Assembly (NCBI GenBank): GCA_030657355.1
Contig: CP131056.1
Location: forward strand, 4,050,501 to 4,114,500
Reading direction: 5' to 3'
DNA: 64,000 bases
Source: Radicibacter daui
Lineage (GTDB): Bacteria; Pseudomonadota; Alphaproteobacteria; Radicibacterales; Radicibacteraceae
The position numbers were made by a program, and so were the translations under genes. The notes under the pieces were generated by a model. The model did not search any database. It was given only the letters and a program-made list of their open reading frames with translations, and was not told where the DNA came from. Of the stretch, positions 34,826 through 42,946 are shown in pieces. Numbering within the stretch: the first letter of the stretch is position 1; the number at the start of each line of letters is the position of its first letter.

Positions 34826-36385
34826 TTGCCGGGTATCGAGCATAGTGCACACAGCATGCAGGCGCGCCGGCTGTCATCGGCTGAATTGCAGTCACAGGAA
34901 GAGCCGGCATCGGCAACGCTCCTCAATGCCATCGCCTGCGGAGCGGCACTTGTTGCACCCGACGGTATGCTGCGACACGCCAATCCCGCCCTGCTCGATA
35001 TCCTGCACGAACATCTTGCCGACTTGCTGGACCGCGACGCCGCCAGCCTTTTTGTGCTGGATGAAAGCGGCACGCCGCTGACTGCGGCGGCCCTCTCCGC
35101 CCGTTGCGGCCATGCCAGTGGCGAAGTACTGGCAAAGCGCAAGGACGACACGCTGGTGCCGCTGCTGCTCGGCGTGCGTCCGGCGCCCGGAACGGACGGC
35201 CTGCTGTTGACCTTGCAGGACATGACCCAGCAACGCGCTCTCAGCGATCAGCTGCAGCAGGCGCTGCGCATGGATGCCATCGGCCAGCTTACCGGCGGCA
35301 TCGCCCACGACTTCAACAATCTGCTGACAGTCATCATCGGTCACCTTGAGCTTCTTGCCGACGAGGTGCCTGAGAGTGATGACCGTCGCGAGCTGCTGGA
35401 CCCGGCCCGCCATGCCGCCCGGCGCGGGGCTGACCTGACGGGCCGCCTGCTTGCCTTCGCCCGCCGACAGGTTCTCTCCCCCAATGCGACCACTCTCAAT
35501 GCAGTCATCGAATCGGTGCAGCCGCTGCTGGAGAGAACACTGGGGGAAACCATCCAGATCATCCCGCTGCTGTCTGCGGCGCCCTGGCTGTGCAAGGTCG
35601 ATGTCGCCCAGCTGGAAAACGCGCTGCTCAACCTCATCATCAATTCGCGTGATGCCATGCCGCAGGGCGGCACCATCCTGATCCAGAGCGACAATGTGCA
35701 GTTGGGTCCCACCGATCTGGAGCCGACCGGCCCGCTGACGCCCGGCGACTATGTGCAACTCCTCGTGACCGATACGGGCACCGGCATGTCGGGGCAAACA
35801 CAACGGCGCGTTTTCGACCCGTTCTTCTCGACCAAACACAAGGGCAAAGGCACCGGGCTCGGCCTCAGCATGGTCTATGGCTTCATCCGCCAGTCCGGCG
35901 GCACCATCAGCGCCTACAGTGCGCCCGGCACCGGCACCACCATGCGCATACTGCTGCCCCGCTGCGACAATTGCGCCCCGATCGCTGGCGAAGAAACCGG
36001 CCTTCCCGCTCTCGATGCGGCAAGGCTCGGCCGGGTCCTGGTGGTGGAGGATGGCGAAGAGGTCCGCAATCTCGCTTGCCGCCTGCTCGGCGATCTCGGC
36101 CTTGAAACACGCGCCGCCGCCAACGCCTGCGAAGCGCTGCAATTGCTGGATCGCGACGAACGGATCGGCGTCATCTTCGCCGACATTCTGTTGCCCGGGG
36201 GGATGCTGGGTCCCGATCTGGCCGCCCGTGCAAAGCGCCACCACCCCGGTCTCAAGGTACTTTTCACCTCCGGCCAGGGGCGGGAACATTCAGAGGAAGA
36301 AGCCGCTGCGGACAGCGGGCTCAACCTGCTTGCCAAACCCTACACGAAACAGAGCCTCGCCAAGGCGCTGTTCGAGTTGCAATAA
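34826..36385 (+). CDS. Soluble hybrid histidine kinase with PAS and receiver domains
   Basis: About 519 residues, without membrane helices. An N-terminal PAS-like domain (LLNAIACGAALVAPDGMLRHANPALLDIL to LLLTLQDMTQQRAL) leads to the phospho-acceptor box QLTGGIAHDFNNLLTVIIGHLELL. The HATPase domain has the N box NALLNLIINSRDAM, the G1 box DTGTGMS and the G2 region GKGTGLGLSMVYGF. A C-terminal receiver carries the expected acidic pair, phospho-Asp in VIFADILLPGGMLG and a conserved Lys in LLAKPYTKQ. The start is uncertain: TTG at 34826 with AGGGG in front is favoured; ATG at 34856 and TTG at 34769 are possible. Confidence 0.9.
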   Translation: MPGIEHSAHSMQARRLSSAELQSQEEPASATLLNAIACGAALVAPDGMLRHANPALLDILHEHLADLLDRDAASLFVLDESGTPLTAAALSARCGHASGEVLAKRKDDTLVPLLLGVRPAPGTDGLLLTLQDMTQQRALSDQLQQALRMDAIGQLTGGIAHDFNNLLTVIIGHLELLADEVPESDDRRELLDPARHAARRGADLTGRLLAFARRQVLSPNATTLNAVIESVQPLLERTLGETIQIIPLLSAAPWLCKVDVAQLENALLNLIINSRDAMPQGGTILIQSDNVQLGPTDLEPTGPLTPGDYVQLLVTDTGTGMSGQTQRRVFDPFFSTKHKGKGTGLGLSMVYGFIRQSGGTISAYSAPGTGTTMRILLPRCDNCAPIAGEETGLPALDAARLGRVLVVEDGEEVRNLACRLLGDLGLETRAAANACEALQLLDRDERIGVIFADILLPGGMLGPDLAARAKRHHPGLKVLFTSGQGREHSEEEAAADSGLNLLAKPYTKQSLAKALFELQ

Positions 36386-36401
36386 CCGGACGGATGCTGG
36401 C

Positions 36402-37730
36402 TTATCCCTTGTTACTGAAAGGAAACTCAAGCTGGGCAGAAGTGCCGGCGGACGAGCCCCGCCTCAGTTCGAAACGGCCATGATGCAGCCCGGCAATACG
36501 GCGCACGATCTGGAGGCCGATCCCGGCACCTTCCGTTTCCGGAGAAACCCGGCGCTCAGGCTGCGGCGGAGCATCGTCGCTCACGCTGATAATCCCGGTA
36601 CCGGTCACCCGCACGGTGATGCGCGTTCCCCGAGGGGTGTGGCGCACCGCATTTTCGATCAGGTTACGGACGGCATCGCGCAGCAGTCCGGCAATCCCCG
36701 GCAACCGGAAGCTGCCATCACTTTCAAACTCCAGCTCGCAGCCCTGCTCATAAACCCAGGGAGCCATCGCTTCGACAGTCTCCAGCGCCAGTGTCTCGGC
36801 ATCAAGCTCTACGAAATTGCTGCTGTCCGAGGCTTCGAGACGGGCAAGCGCAGTCAATTGCGCCACGAAGCGCGTTAACTCGTCCAGATCGGCTTCAGCC
36901 TTGCGGGCCCGTGGATGGTCGACATGGCCAAGCTCCAGCTTGAGGATCGCCAGTGGCGTGCGAATTTCATGCGCAATGGCTGAGGTGAAAAGCTTCTGCG
37001 AACGGATAAGTTCGCCGACGCGGATAAAAGCGCGATTGACCGCGCTTGAAAGCTGCTCGATCTCGCGCGGCATCCCCTCGGTTTCAAGATGGGAGGCGGC
37101 GTTCATCGGATCGAGCGCCTCGGCCGCCAACGCGGCCCGGCGTACCGGAGCAAGCGCGGCACGGATGGAAAGCAGCGTTCCACCCAGCACGAACACCAGG
37201 CTGAGGGTCATCGGCACGATCATATGGTCGATGACTTCGCGTCCCAGCACGTTCCATATCTTGCCATTGCGGTCGCCAATTACGGCGACCTCTACCAGCA
37301 CCTTTCGTCCCGCGACCTGCACAGTGCGACCGCCGACCACGCTCAACGGCTTGCCGGGGCGCAGCTGGCGCGACCAGAAATCGGGCGGATTGACGTTAAG
37401 CGGCAGGAAATGCTCCTCGCAGTCGAGGTCACACCCGGAAAACAGCACGGCACCATCTTCGGTGCGCACCCGGGCGAAGTAACCCGATCCGCGCCGGACA
37501 TAACGGTGCAGATCATCATGCGGCAGATGATAGATGAGCTGGCCATCCTGGAGGCTGGTTCCCCGCGCCAGAAGCCCTGTCTCCTGCTCGATCAGCAGCC
37601 GGGCGAGTTCCCCATCATCACGGTAGTAGTCAAAAAAGATCACACCCAGCTGCGCCAGCATGGCGAGCAGGGTAAAGAGGATGATGCGCCGGCCAATCAG
37701 CCGGGCAAGCGGCACCGCCCGCGCTGCCAT
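36402..37730 (-). CDS. Two-component sensor histidine kinase (QseC/PhoQ-like layout)
   Basis: A 442-residue membrane kinase. TM1 is IILFTLLAMLAQLGVIFFDYY (about 16-35), a periplasmic sensor of about 130 residues contains CDLDCEEHF, TM2 is MIVPMTLSLVFVLGGTLLSI, then HAMP-like, HisKA with FTSAIAHEIRTPLAILKLELG, and HATPase with N box LRDAVRNLIENAVRHTP. The G1 box reads SVSDDAPPQP where DxGxG is expected, so ATP binding may be weakened. Its start overlaps the stop of the response regulator gene (TGATG). It belongs to an operon with a regulator, a b561 cytochrome and a PepSY protein. Confidence 0.9.
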   Translation of the reverse strand: MAARAVPLARLIGRRIILFTLLAMLAQLGVIFFDYYRDDGELARLLIEQETGLLARGTSLQDGQLIYHLPHDDLHRYVRRGSGYFARVRTEDGAVLFSGCDLDCEEHFLPLNVNPPDFWSRQLRPGKPLSVVGGRTVQVAGRKVLVEVAVIGDRNGKIWNVLGREVIDHMIVPMTLSLVFVLGGTLLSIRAALAPVRRAALAAEALDPMNAASHLETEGMPREIEQLSSAVNRAFIRVGELIRSQKLFTSAIAHEIRTPLAILKLELGHVDHPRARKAEADLDELTRFVAQLTALARLEASDSSNFVELDAETLALETVEAMAPWVYEQGCELEFESDGSFRLPGIAGLLRDAVRNLIENAVRHTPRGTRITVRVTGTGIISVSDDAPPQPERRVSPETEGAGIGLQIVRRIAGLHHGRFELRRGSSAGTSAQLEFPFSNKG

Positions 37731-38407
37731 CAGCTGCCAGTCTCGCGCAGCAAATACCCGACACCCCGCACGGTCACCAGATCACAGCCGGTATCAAGGC
37801 TTTCCAGCTTGCGCCGCAGGCGCGAGACGGCCAGTTCTATGGCGTTGGCCCCCTTTTCTTCACCGAATTCGGAGAAGGCTTCTTCCAGCTTGCGCTTGGC
37901 GAGCGCGCGGCCGGCGTTGCGCAGCAAAAGCTCGAGCACCGCCCGCTCCCTTGGGGAAAGAGGGATTTCCTCCTGCCCGCAGCTGGCGCGTGCCGTTGCC
38001 GGATCGAAACACAGCCTACCATACTCCAGAATCGGCATGGCACTGCTCGGTGCCCGACGCAGCAATGCCCGGGCCCGTGCCAGAAGTTCCCCATTATTGA
38101 AGGGCTTGACCAGATAGTCATCCGCCCCGGCATCGAGCCCGGCGATACGCTCGTCCACGGCCCCCCTGGCGGTAAGCACGAGTACGGGAATCGCCATGCC
38201 GCCCGCGCGCAACTCCCGCAGCAGGTCAAGGCCGTCTTCATCCGGCAGGCCGAGATCGAGCAGCAGCAGGTCGTAATCGACTACCGCCAGTGCAGCCCGA
38301 CCTTCTTCCGCCGTCTCCACCGCATCGACACGCCAGCCCGCCTCGCGAACCGCCTCACCCAGCAGTTCGCGCAGACGGGCACGGTCTTCAATCAGCAATA
38401 CCCTCAT
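37730..38407 (-). CDS. OmpR/PhoB-family response regulator
   Basis: A 225-residue regulator. The receiver domain has the acidic pair in VLLIEDRARL, the phospho-Asp in DLLLLDLGLPDEDGLDLL and the Lys in DDYLVKPFNNGELL. The C-terminal winged helix has LSPRERAVLELLLRNAGRALAKRKLEEA and VSRLRRKLESLDTGCDLVTVRGVGYLL. It is coupled on both sides: it starts within the cytochrome gene's end (ATGA) and its stop overlaps the kinase start. It probably controls its own operon and is the partner of the kinase encoded next. Confidence 0.96.
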   Translation of the reverse strand: MRVLLIEDRARLRELLGEAVREAGWRVDAVETAEEGRAALAVVDYDLLLLDLGLPDEDGLDLLRELRAGGMAIPVLVLTARGAVDERIAGLDAGADDYLVKPFNNGELLARARALLRRAPSSAMPILEYGRLCFDPATARASCGQEEIPLSPRERAVLELLLRNAGRALAKRKLEEAFSEFGEEKGANAIELAVSRLRRKLESLDTGCDLVTVRGVGYLLRETGS

Positions 38408-38967
38408 GCACGTTTGCGTCCGGTCACCATCGACCAGATGAGGTTCTCACGATGCAGCCAGCTTTCAAAGAGGCCGGCGGCAGCATGCAGGAAGGCCAGC
38501 ACCATGATGCCATTGGCAAAGAAGCCGTGCAGGTGGCGGATCAGGCGCACGCCCCAGAACATGTCGAGCGTCTGCATCCATCCCGTCAGCGCGGTGGCCC
38601 CGAGCAGGCACATCAGCGTCAGCATCATCAATGAGGCGAGGGGGTTGTGACCGAGCATGCGCGGCTGCTCACCCCGCAGCATGGCCCCGAGATAGGCGGA
38701 GAGGCGTGCGGGCGTAGGGAAGAAGTCGGCAAATCGGGCATAGCGGCTGCCGATGAAGCCCCAGACCACGCGCACGGCTAGCGCCCCGGCGACCACATAG
38801 CCGGTTACCTGATGGGCCAGATGCCCTTCTTCCAGGATGAAGAGGTTGAGGATGCAGCCGGTCACAACCAGCCAGTGAAACAGCCGAACGACAGGGTCCC
38901 ATACCTTGACTTCAGCTGCGGCAGCGGGGGCGCCCTGCACCCCCGCCTCGATGACGTCGTCGCTCAT
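38404..38967 (-). CDS. Cytochrome b561 family membrane protein
   Basis: A 187-residue membrane protein with four or five helices and histidines placed as in diheme/monoheme b561 and hydrogenase-type b cytochromes: VWDPVVRLFHWLVVTGCI, EEGHLAHQVTGYVVAG, RVVWGFIGSRYARFADF, IRHLHGFFANGIMVLAFLHAAAGLFESW. It carries electrons between the quinone pool and a periplasmic partner. The preceding gene encodes a small secreted PepSY protein, and the following two a two-component system, an arrangement common in proteobacteria for redox or metal stress. Confidence 0.92.
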   Translation of the reverse strand: MSDDVIEAGVQGAPAAAAEVKVWDPVVRLFHWLVVTGCILNLFILEEGHLAHQVTGYVVAGALAVRVVWGFIGSRYARFADFFPTPARLSAYLGAMLRGEQPRMLGHNPLASLMMLTLMCLLGATALTGWMQTLDMFWGVRLIRHLHGFFANGIMVLAFLHAAAGLFESWLHRENLIWSMVTGRKRA

Positions 38968-38974
38968 CGACAGA

Positions 38975-39247
38975 TCAGTCGTCGATCTCGGACTTCACGA
39001 TATCGCCGGTGACCGGGTTGAAATAAACCTCGGCCTTCTTGCCTTCGGCGTTCTTGCCGTAGATTTCATAGCAGGACCCGGTGACTTCGAGCTCCTTGAA
39101 GGTAAAGCCGAGCGCCTTGATCTTGGAGGTCATGGCCTCCTGGCTCATCCACTTGTCCTTGGGCTCGGCGGTGCATTTCGGGCTTGCATGAGCGGCCAAC
39201 GGCAGCACGGTGACGGCAGCGAGAACGACGGCAGTTGCGATACGCAT
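38975..39247 (-). CDS. Small secreted PepSY-domain protein
   Basis: A 90-residue protein. The signal peptide MRIATAVVLAAVTVLPLAAHA is followed by a single PepSY module (MTSKIKALGFTFKELEVTGSCYEIYGKNAEGKKAEVYFNPVTGDIV). Two cysteines (in SPKCTAEP and GSCYEI) could form a disulfide in the periplasm. It is the first gene of the PepSY-b561-regulator-kinase operon, with 7 bases to the cytochrome gene. Probably a periplasmic sensor or partner of the cytochrome. Confidence 0.9.
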   Translation of the reverse strand: MRIATAVVLAAVTVLPLAAHASPKCTAEPKDKWMSQEAMTSKIKALGFTFKELEVTGSCYEIYGKNAEGKKAEVYFNPVTGDIVKSEIDD

Positions 39248-39351
39248 GGGCTTTCCTTTGCGGAAACGAGGCTGCTTGAGGGATGACCGGGAGCACTCCG
39301 GTCCCCGCCTCTATCGCCTGCCCAGCCTGTCAGTTTGCTGTCCGCCAAAGC

Positions 39352-39394
39352 AAAAAGCGGATCACGACCCCGGCCTTCAAGGAGCGGGGTGATC
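39352..39394 (-). terminator. Probable terminator after GNAT gene
   Basis: On the minus strand a hairpin with arms GATCACCCCG and CGGGG(TCG)TGATC (three-base bulge) is followed by CGCTTTTTG. It lies about 40 bases downstream of the acetyltransferase stop. Confidence 0.5.
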
Positions 39395-39432
39395 GCACGG
39401 GGCAGCAAGATGATCAGGAAAGAGAAAAGGCC

Positions 39433-40056
39433 TCAGCCGGCAGAATGCGGCGGCAATGAGTGGAAACGCTCGACATCCATGCCGAACAGCACATGGTCAC
39501 GCCACTGGCCATTGATGCGCAGATAGCGCTCGGCAAAGCCTTCCTCGCGAAAGCCGGCCTTTTCCAGCACGCGGCGGCTGGCAAGATTGTCTGGAATGCA
39601 GGCGGCTTCCACCCGGTGCAGCCTGAGTTCACCGAAAGAGTGGCGGCACACCATACCTACTGCTTCCGTCATGTAACCGCGACCGGCAAAGCTGGCGCCG
39701 GTCCAGTAGCCGATGGTGCCCATCTGGGCGACGCCGCGGCGCACATTCGAGAGGTTGAGCCCGCCGACCATGGCGCCGAAGCCCTGATTGACCCCGCGCA
39801 AAAAGATGAGGAAGCCGTACCCCACATCGGTCTGCCAGTCGGCGCTGTAGCGGCGCACCCGGCGGGCAAAGGCCGCCCGCGTCAGCGCATCGGCAGGCCA
39901 GACCGGCTCCCACGGCTCCAGATAGTCGCGGGAGGCGGCCCGCAAGCGGGCCCATTCCTGCCAATCGGTCATCACCGGCGCGCGCATGACAAGGCGCGGG
40001 CCTTCAATCACGGTAGAGCCGATCTGGCCAAAAGCACTGGGCAGCAAGCGCATCAT
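39433..40056 (-). CDS. GNAT-family N-acetyltransferase (RimJ/RimL-like)
   Basis: A 207-residue acetyl-CoA-dependent transferase: GPRLVMRAPVMTDWQEWARLRAASRDYLEPWEP, MGTIGYWTGASFAGRGYMTEAVGMVCRHSFGELRLHRVEAACIPDNLASRRVLEKAGF. The last stretch is motif A/B, with the acetyl-CoA loop at AGRGYM. RimJ/RimL relatives acetylate ribosomal protein N termini. The gene keeps a conserved alphaproteobacterial neighbourhood with the M16 peptidase and thrC. No good ribosome site precedes the ATGATG start. Confidence 0.92.
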   Translation of the reverse strand: MMRLLPSAFGQIGSTVIEGPRLVMRAPVMTDWQEWARLRAASRDYLEPWEPVWPADALTRAAFARRVRRYSADWQTDVGYGFLIFLRGVNQGFGAMVGGLNLSNVRRGVAQMGTIGYWTGASFAGRGYMTEAVGMVCRHSFGELRLHRVEAACIPDNLASRRVLEKAGFREEGFAERYLRINGQWRDHVLFGMDVERFHSLPPHSAG

Positions 40057-40108
40057 TCAGGGAGGAACAGCCCGGGAGGTGCTGTCCGCCCTCGACGGGA
40101 AGAACCCG

Positions 40109-41374
40109 TCAGGCGGCCAGCCGATCCCTTATGTTATCATAGCTTTCCAGCCCCGCCAGAGGCCCAACGGCGGAGAGGGTGGGGCGTTTTGCCAGGAGGC
40201 GCTGTGCCACCCGCTGCAGCATCGGCCGGTCAACCGCCTCGATATGCGCCACCAGCTCGTCCACCGGCACCACGCGGCCATAGCTCAGCAGCTGGTGGGC
40301 GCTCTGCTCGCAGCGCGCCATGGTGGATTCCATACCCATCAGCAGGCCTGCCCGCATCTGGGCGCGTGCACGCTCCATCTCTTCGTCGGTGATGCCGCCG
40401 GCTGCCTTCAGCATCTCGTCACACACCACGGGGATGAGTTCGCCCACATCCTCGGGGTTGGTGCCGGCATAGATACCGAACAGCCCGCCATCCTGATAGG
40501 AGGCGCTGAAGCTATAGATGGAATAGACTAGGCCGCGCTTTTCCCGCACCTCCTGGAAGAGGCGAGAGGACATGCCACCGCCAAGGGCGGTGGAGAGCAG
40601 CGACAGGCCGTAGAAATCCGGGTCGTGATAGCTGAGCCCGTCAAAGCCCAGCACGATGTGGGTCTGCTCGAGATCGCGCTCGTCGCGCAGCTCGCTGCCC
40701 TCATAGCGGGCGGTCTCGACCATCGGCTCGGCCTCGGCCTTGCTGCCGGAAAAGGCATTGCGCGCAAGGTCAACCAAGCGGTCATGCTCGATATTGCCGG
40801 CAGCCGACAGCACCATGTTGCCGCCGGCATAGTGGCGGTGCAGATAGCCCGCCACTTCGTCGCGGCCAAGCGCGCCGATGCTCTCGTTGGTGCCAAGAAC
40901 CGGGCGGCCGATGGCCTGATCCGGATAGGCCGCCAGCTGAAAATGGTCGAAGACGATGTCATCGGGCGTGTCCTGCGCCTGGCCGATCTCGGCCAGCACC
41001 ACGGTACGCTCACGCTCATATTCTTCCGGATCGAACACGGAGTTCTGCAGGATATCCGAGATGACATCCACGCCAAGGCCGACATCCTGCTTCAGCACCT
41101 TCACATAGAAGGCGGTGTTCTCGCGGCCGGTATAGGCATTCATCTGCCCGCCGACAGCTTCCACCTCTTCGGCGATCTGCCGGGCGCTACGACGCTCGGT
41201 GCCCTTGAAGACCATATGCTCAAGCATGTGGGCCACACCATTGACGGCGGGCACTTCGTTGCGGGCGCCTACGCCAACCCACACGCCGACGGAAACGGTT
41301 TCGACATGGGGCATCTCGTCGGTAACGACCTTGAGGCCATTATCGAGGGTCGTGACACGCACGGAAGAACTCAT
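40109..41374 (-). CDS. M16-family zinc peptidase (mitochondrial processing peptidase-like)
   Basis: A 421-residue single-chain M16B peptidase. The inverted zinc motif HxxEH is seen in VAHMLEHMVFKGTERRS (about residue 48), and the distal glutamate region follows in LGVDVISDILQNSVFDPEEYERERTVVLAEI. The C-terminal half has the inactive-like M16 domain (LYHD..FYGLSLLSTALGGGMSSRLFQEVREKRGLVYSIYSF). It resembles the mitochondrial processing peptidase beta subunit. Its start overlaps the thrC stop (ATGA). Confidence 0.95.
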   Translation of the reverse strand: MSSSVRVTTLDNGLKVVTDEMPHVETVSVGVWVGVGARNEVPAVNGVAHMLEHMVFKGTERRSARQIAEEVEAVGGQMNAYTGRENTAFYVKVLKQDVGLGVDVISDILQNSVFDPEEYERERTVVLAEIGQAQDTPDDIVFDHFQLAAYPDQAIGRPVLGTNESIGALGRDEVAGYLHRHYAGGNMVLSAAGNIEHDRLVDLARNAFSGSKAEAEPMVETARYEGSELRDERDLEQTHIVLGFDGLSYHDPDFYGLSLLSTALGGGMSSRLFQEVREKRGLVYSIYSFSASYQDGGLFGIYAGTNPEDVGELIPVVCDEMLKAAGGITDEEMERARAQMRAGLLMGMESTMARCEQSAHQLLSYGRVVPVDELVAHIEAVDRPMLQRVAQRLLAKRPTLSAVGPLAGLESYDNIRDRLAA

Positions 41375-42780
41375 GCAGCAGCTCCAGGCGCGACGACGCT
41401 GGAGCGGATGAACTCCTGCACGACGGCCAGATTATTGGGAAGGGTCGTATAGACTTCCTCGCGCTCATAAAGATCGGCGAGGCGCGGCGGCAGGCCCGGA
41501 CGAACGCCGGTCGCCTTTTCCACCGCATCGGGGAACTTGGCCGGATGCGCGCAGCCAAAGGCCACAGTGACCGTGCTCGGGTCGAGCGTAACGGCGCGGG
41601 CGGCGGCAACGCCGACAGCGGTGTGCGGATCGATCAGCCAGCCGGAGCGGCGATAGACCTCGCGCATGGTGGCTAGCGTGGCCGCATCATCACTGCGATG
41701 GCTGGCGAAGATCGCCTGCGCCCGGTCCAGCGCGCCGGCCGGCACTTCCATATGCCCGGTCGAGCGGAAGCGGGTCATCGCGTCGGTCAGCTTCTCGCCG
41801 TCGCGCTCCAGCAGCGAGAACAGCAGGCGCTCGTGGTTGGAAGAGATCTGGATGTCCATGGAGGGCGACAGCGTCGGCACCACGGTCTCAACATCCATCG
41901 CGCCGGTGGAGAAGAAGCGGTGCAGGATGTCGTTGGAATTGCTGCCGCACACCAGCTTCTCGATCGGCACGCCCATCCGGCGGGCCACATAGCCTGCATA
42001 GATGTTGCCGAAATTGCCGGTAGGCACCGCGAAATTCAGCGGGCGGTCGGGCGCGCCAAGCGCGAGGCCGGCGTGGAAGTAGTAAACCACCTGGGCCATG
42101 ATACGGGCCCAGTTGATGGAATTGACGGCGGAAAGATTGATGCTGTCGCGGAAATTGGTATCCGCGAACATGGCCTTAACCATGTCCTGGCAATCGTCGA
42201 AGGTGCCTTCAAGCGCAATGTTGTGAACATTGTCGGCCTTGATGGTCGTCATCTGCCGGCGCTGCACCTCGGAGGTACGGCCCTTGGGATGCAGGATGAC
42301 GATATCCACGCATTCGCGGTTCTTGAAGGCTTCGAGCGCAGCGGAACCGGTGTCGCCGGAGGTGGCGCCAACAATGGTCACGCGCTGGCCGCGCTTCTTC
42401 AGCACATAGTCATAGAGGCGGCCAAGCAGCTGCATGGCCACATCCTTGAAAGCAAGGGTGGGGCCGTGGAACAGCTCCATCACGAACAGCTTCTCATCCA
42501 GCTGGATGAGCGGCGTGACGGCGGCGTGGTCAAATCCGGAGTAGGTATCCTTGACGATATCGGCGAAGTCGGCTTCGTCGATGCGCCCGCCCATGAAGGG
42601 CAGCATGACGCGGGTTGCGAGTTCCCAGTAGGGCATGCCTCGCCAGGAGCGCATTTCTTCGCCGCTGATGCGCGGCCAGCTCTTGGAGATATAAAGGCCG
42701 CCGTCCCGTGCCAGACCGGCCAGCATCACATCGTCGAACTCGAGCTCCGGGGCCTTCCCGCGGGTGCTGATATACTTCAC
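41371..42780 (-). CDS. thrC: Threonine synthase
   Basis: A 469-residue PLP enzyme converting O-phosphohomoserine to threonine. The start MKYISTRGKAPELEFDDVMLAGLARDGGLYISKSWP is typical, the PLP lysine is in HGPTLAFKDVAMQLLGRLYDYVL, and GATSGDTGSAALEAFKNRE and NFAVPTGNFGNIYAGYVARRMG bind the cofactor phosphate. This is the long class-2 form found in Gram-negative bacteria. It is coupled to the M16 peptidase gene by a 4-base overlap. Confidence 0.98.
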   Translation of the reverse strand: MKYISTRGKAPELEFDDVMLAGLARDGGLYISKSWPRISGEEMRSWRGMPYWELATRVMLPFMGGRIDEADFADIVKDTYSGFDHAAVTPLIQLDEKLFVMELFHGPTLAFKDVAMQLLGRLYDYVLKKRGQRVTIVGATSGDTGSAALEAFKNRECVDIVILHPKGRTSEVQRRQMTTIKADNVHNIALEGTFDDCQDMVKAMFADTNFRDSINLSAVNSINWARIMAQVVYYFHAGLALGAPDRPLNFAVPTGNFGNIYAGYVARRMGVPIEKLVCGSNSNDILHRFFSTGAMDVETVVPTLSPSMDIQISSNHERLLFSLLERDGEKLTDAMTRFRSTGHMEVPAGALDRAQAIFASHRSDDAATLATMREVYRRSGWLIDPHTAVGVAAARAVTLDPSTVTVAFGCAHPAKFPDAVEKATGVRPGLPPRLADLYEREEVYTTLPNNLAVVQEFIRSSVVAPGAAA

Positions 42781-42907
42781 GGCGTTTCGCTCCGTCCCTT
42801 TATGTGGCGAGCACCATAAGACTGTGACAGCTTTGCTTCAATTGCTCGCTCGGCATGGCTGATGCCGGCTGGGCGCAGTTTTGCGCAGGGCAGCTGCGCT
42901 TTTCAGG

Positions 42908-42945
42908 CAAAGGCCGGCCCGTTCAACGCCGGGCCGGCTGCCCTT
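42908..42945 (-). terminator. Probable terminator after the M32 carboxypeptidase gene
   Basis: An 8-bp perfect GC stem (GCCGGCCC at 42913-42920 and GGGCCGGC at 42931-42938) lies directly after the carboxypeptidase stop, followed on the minus strand by a short CTTT. Confidence 0.5.
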
Positions 42946-42946
42946 T

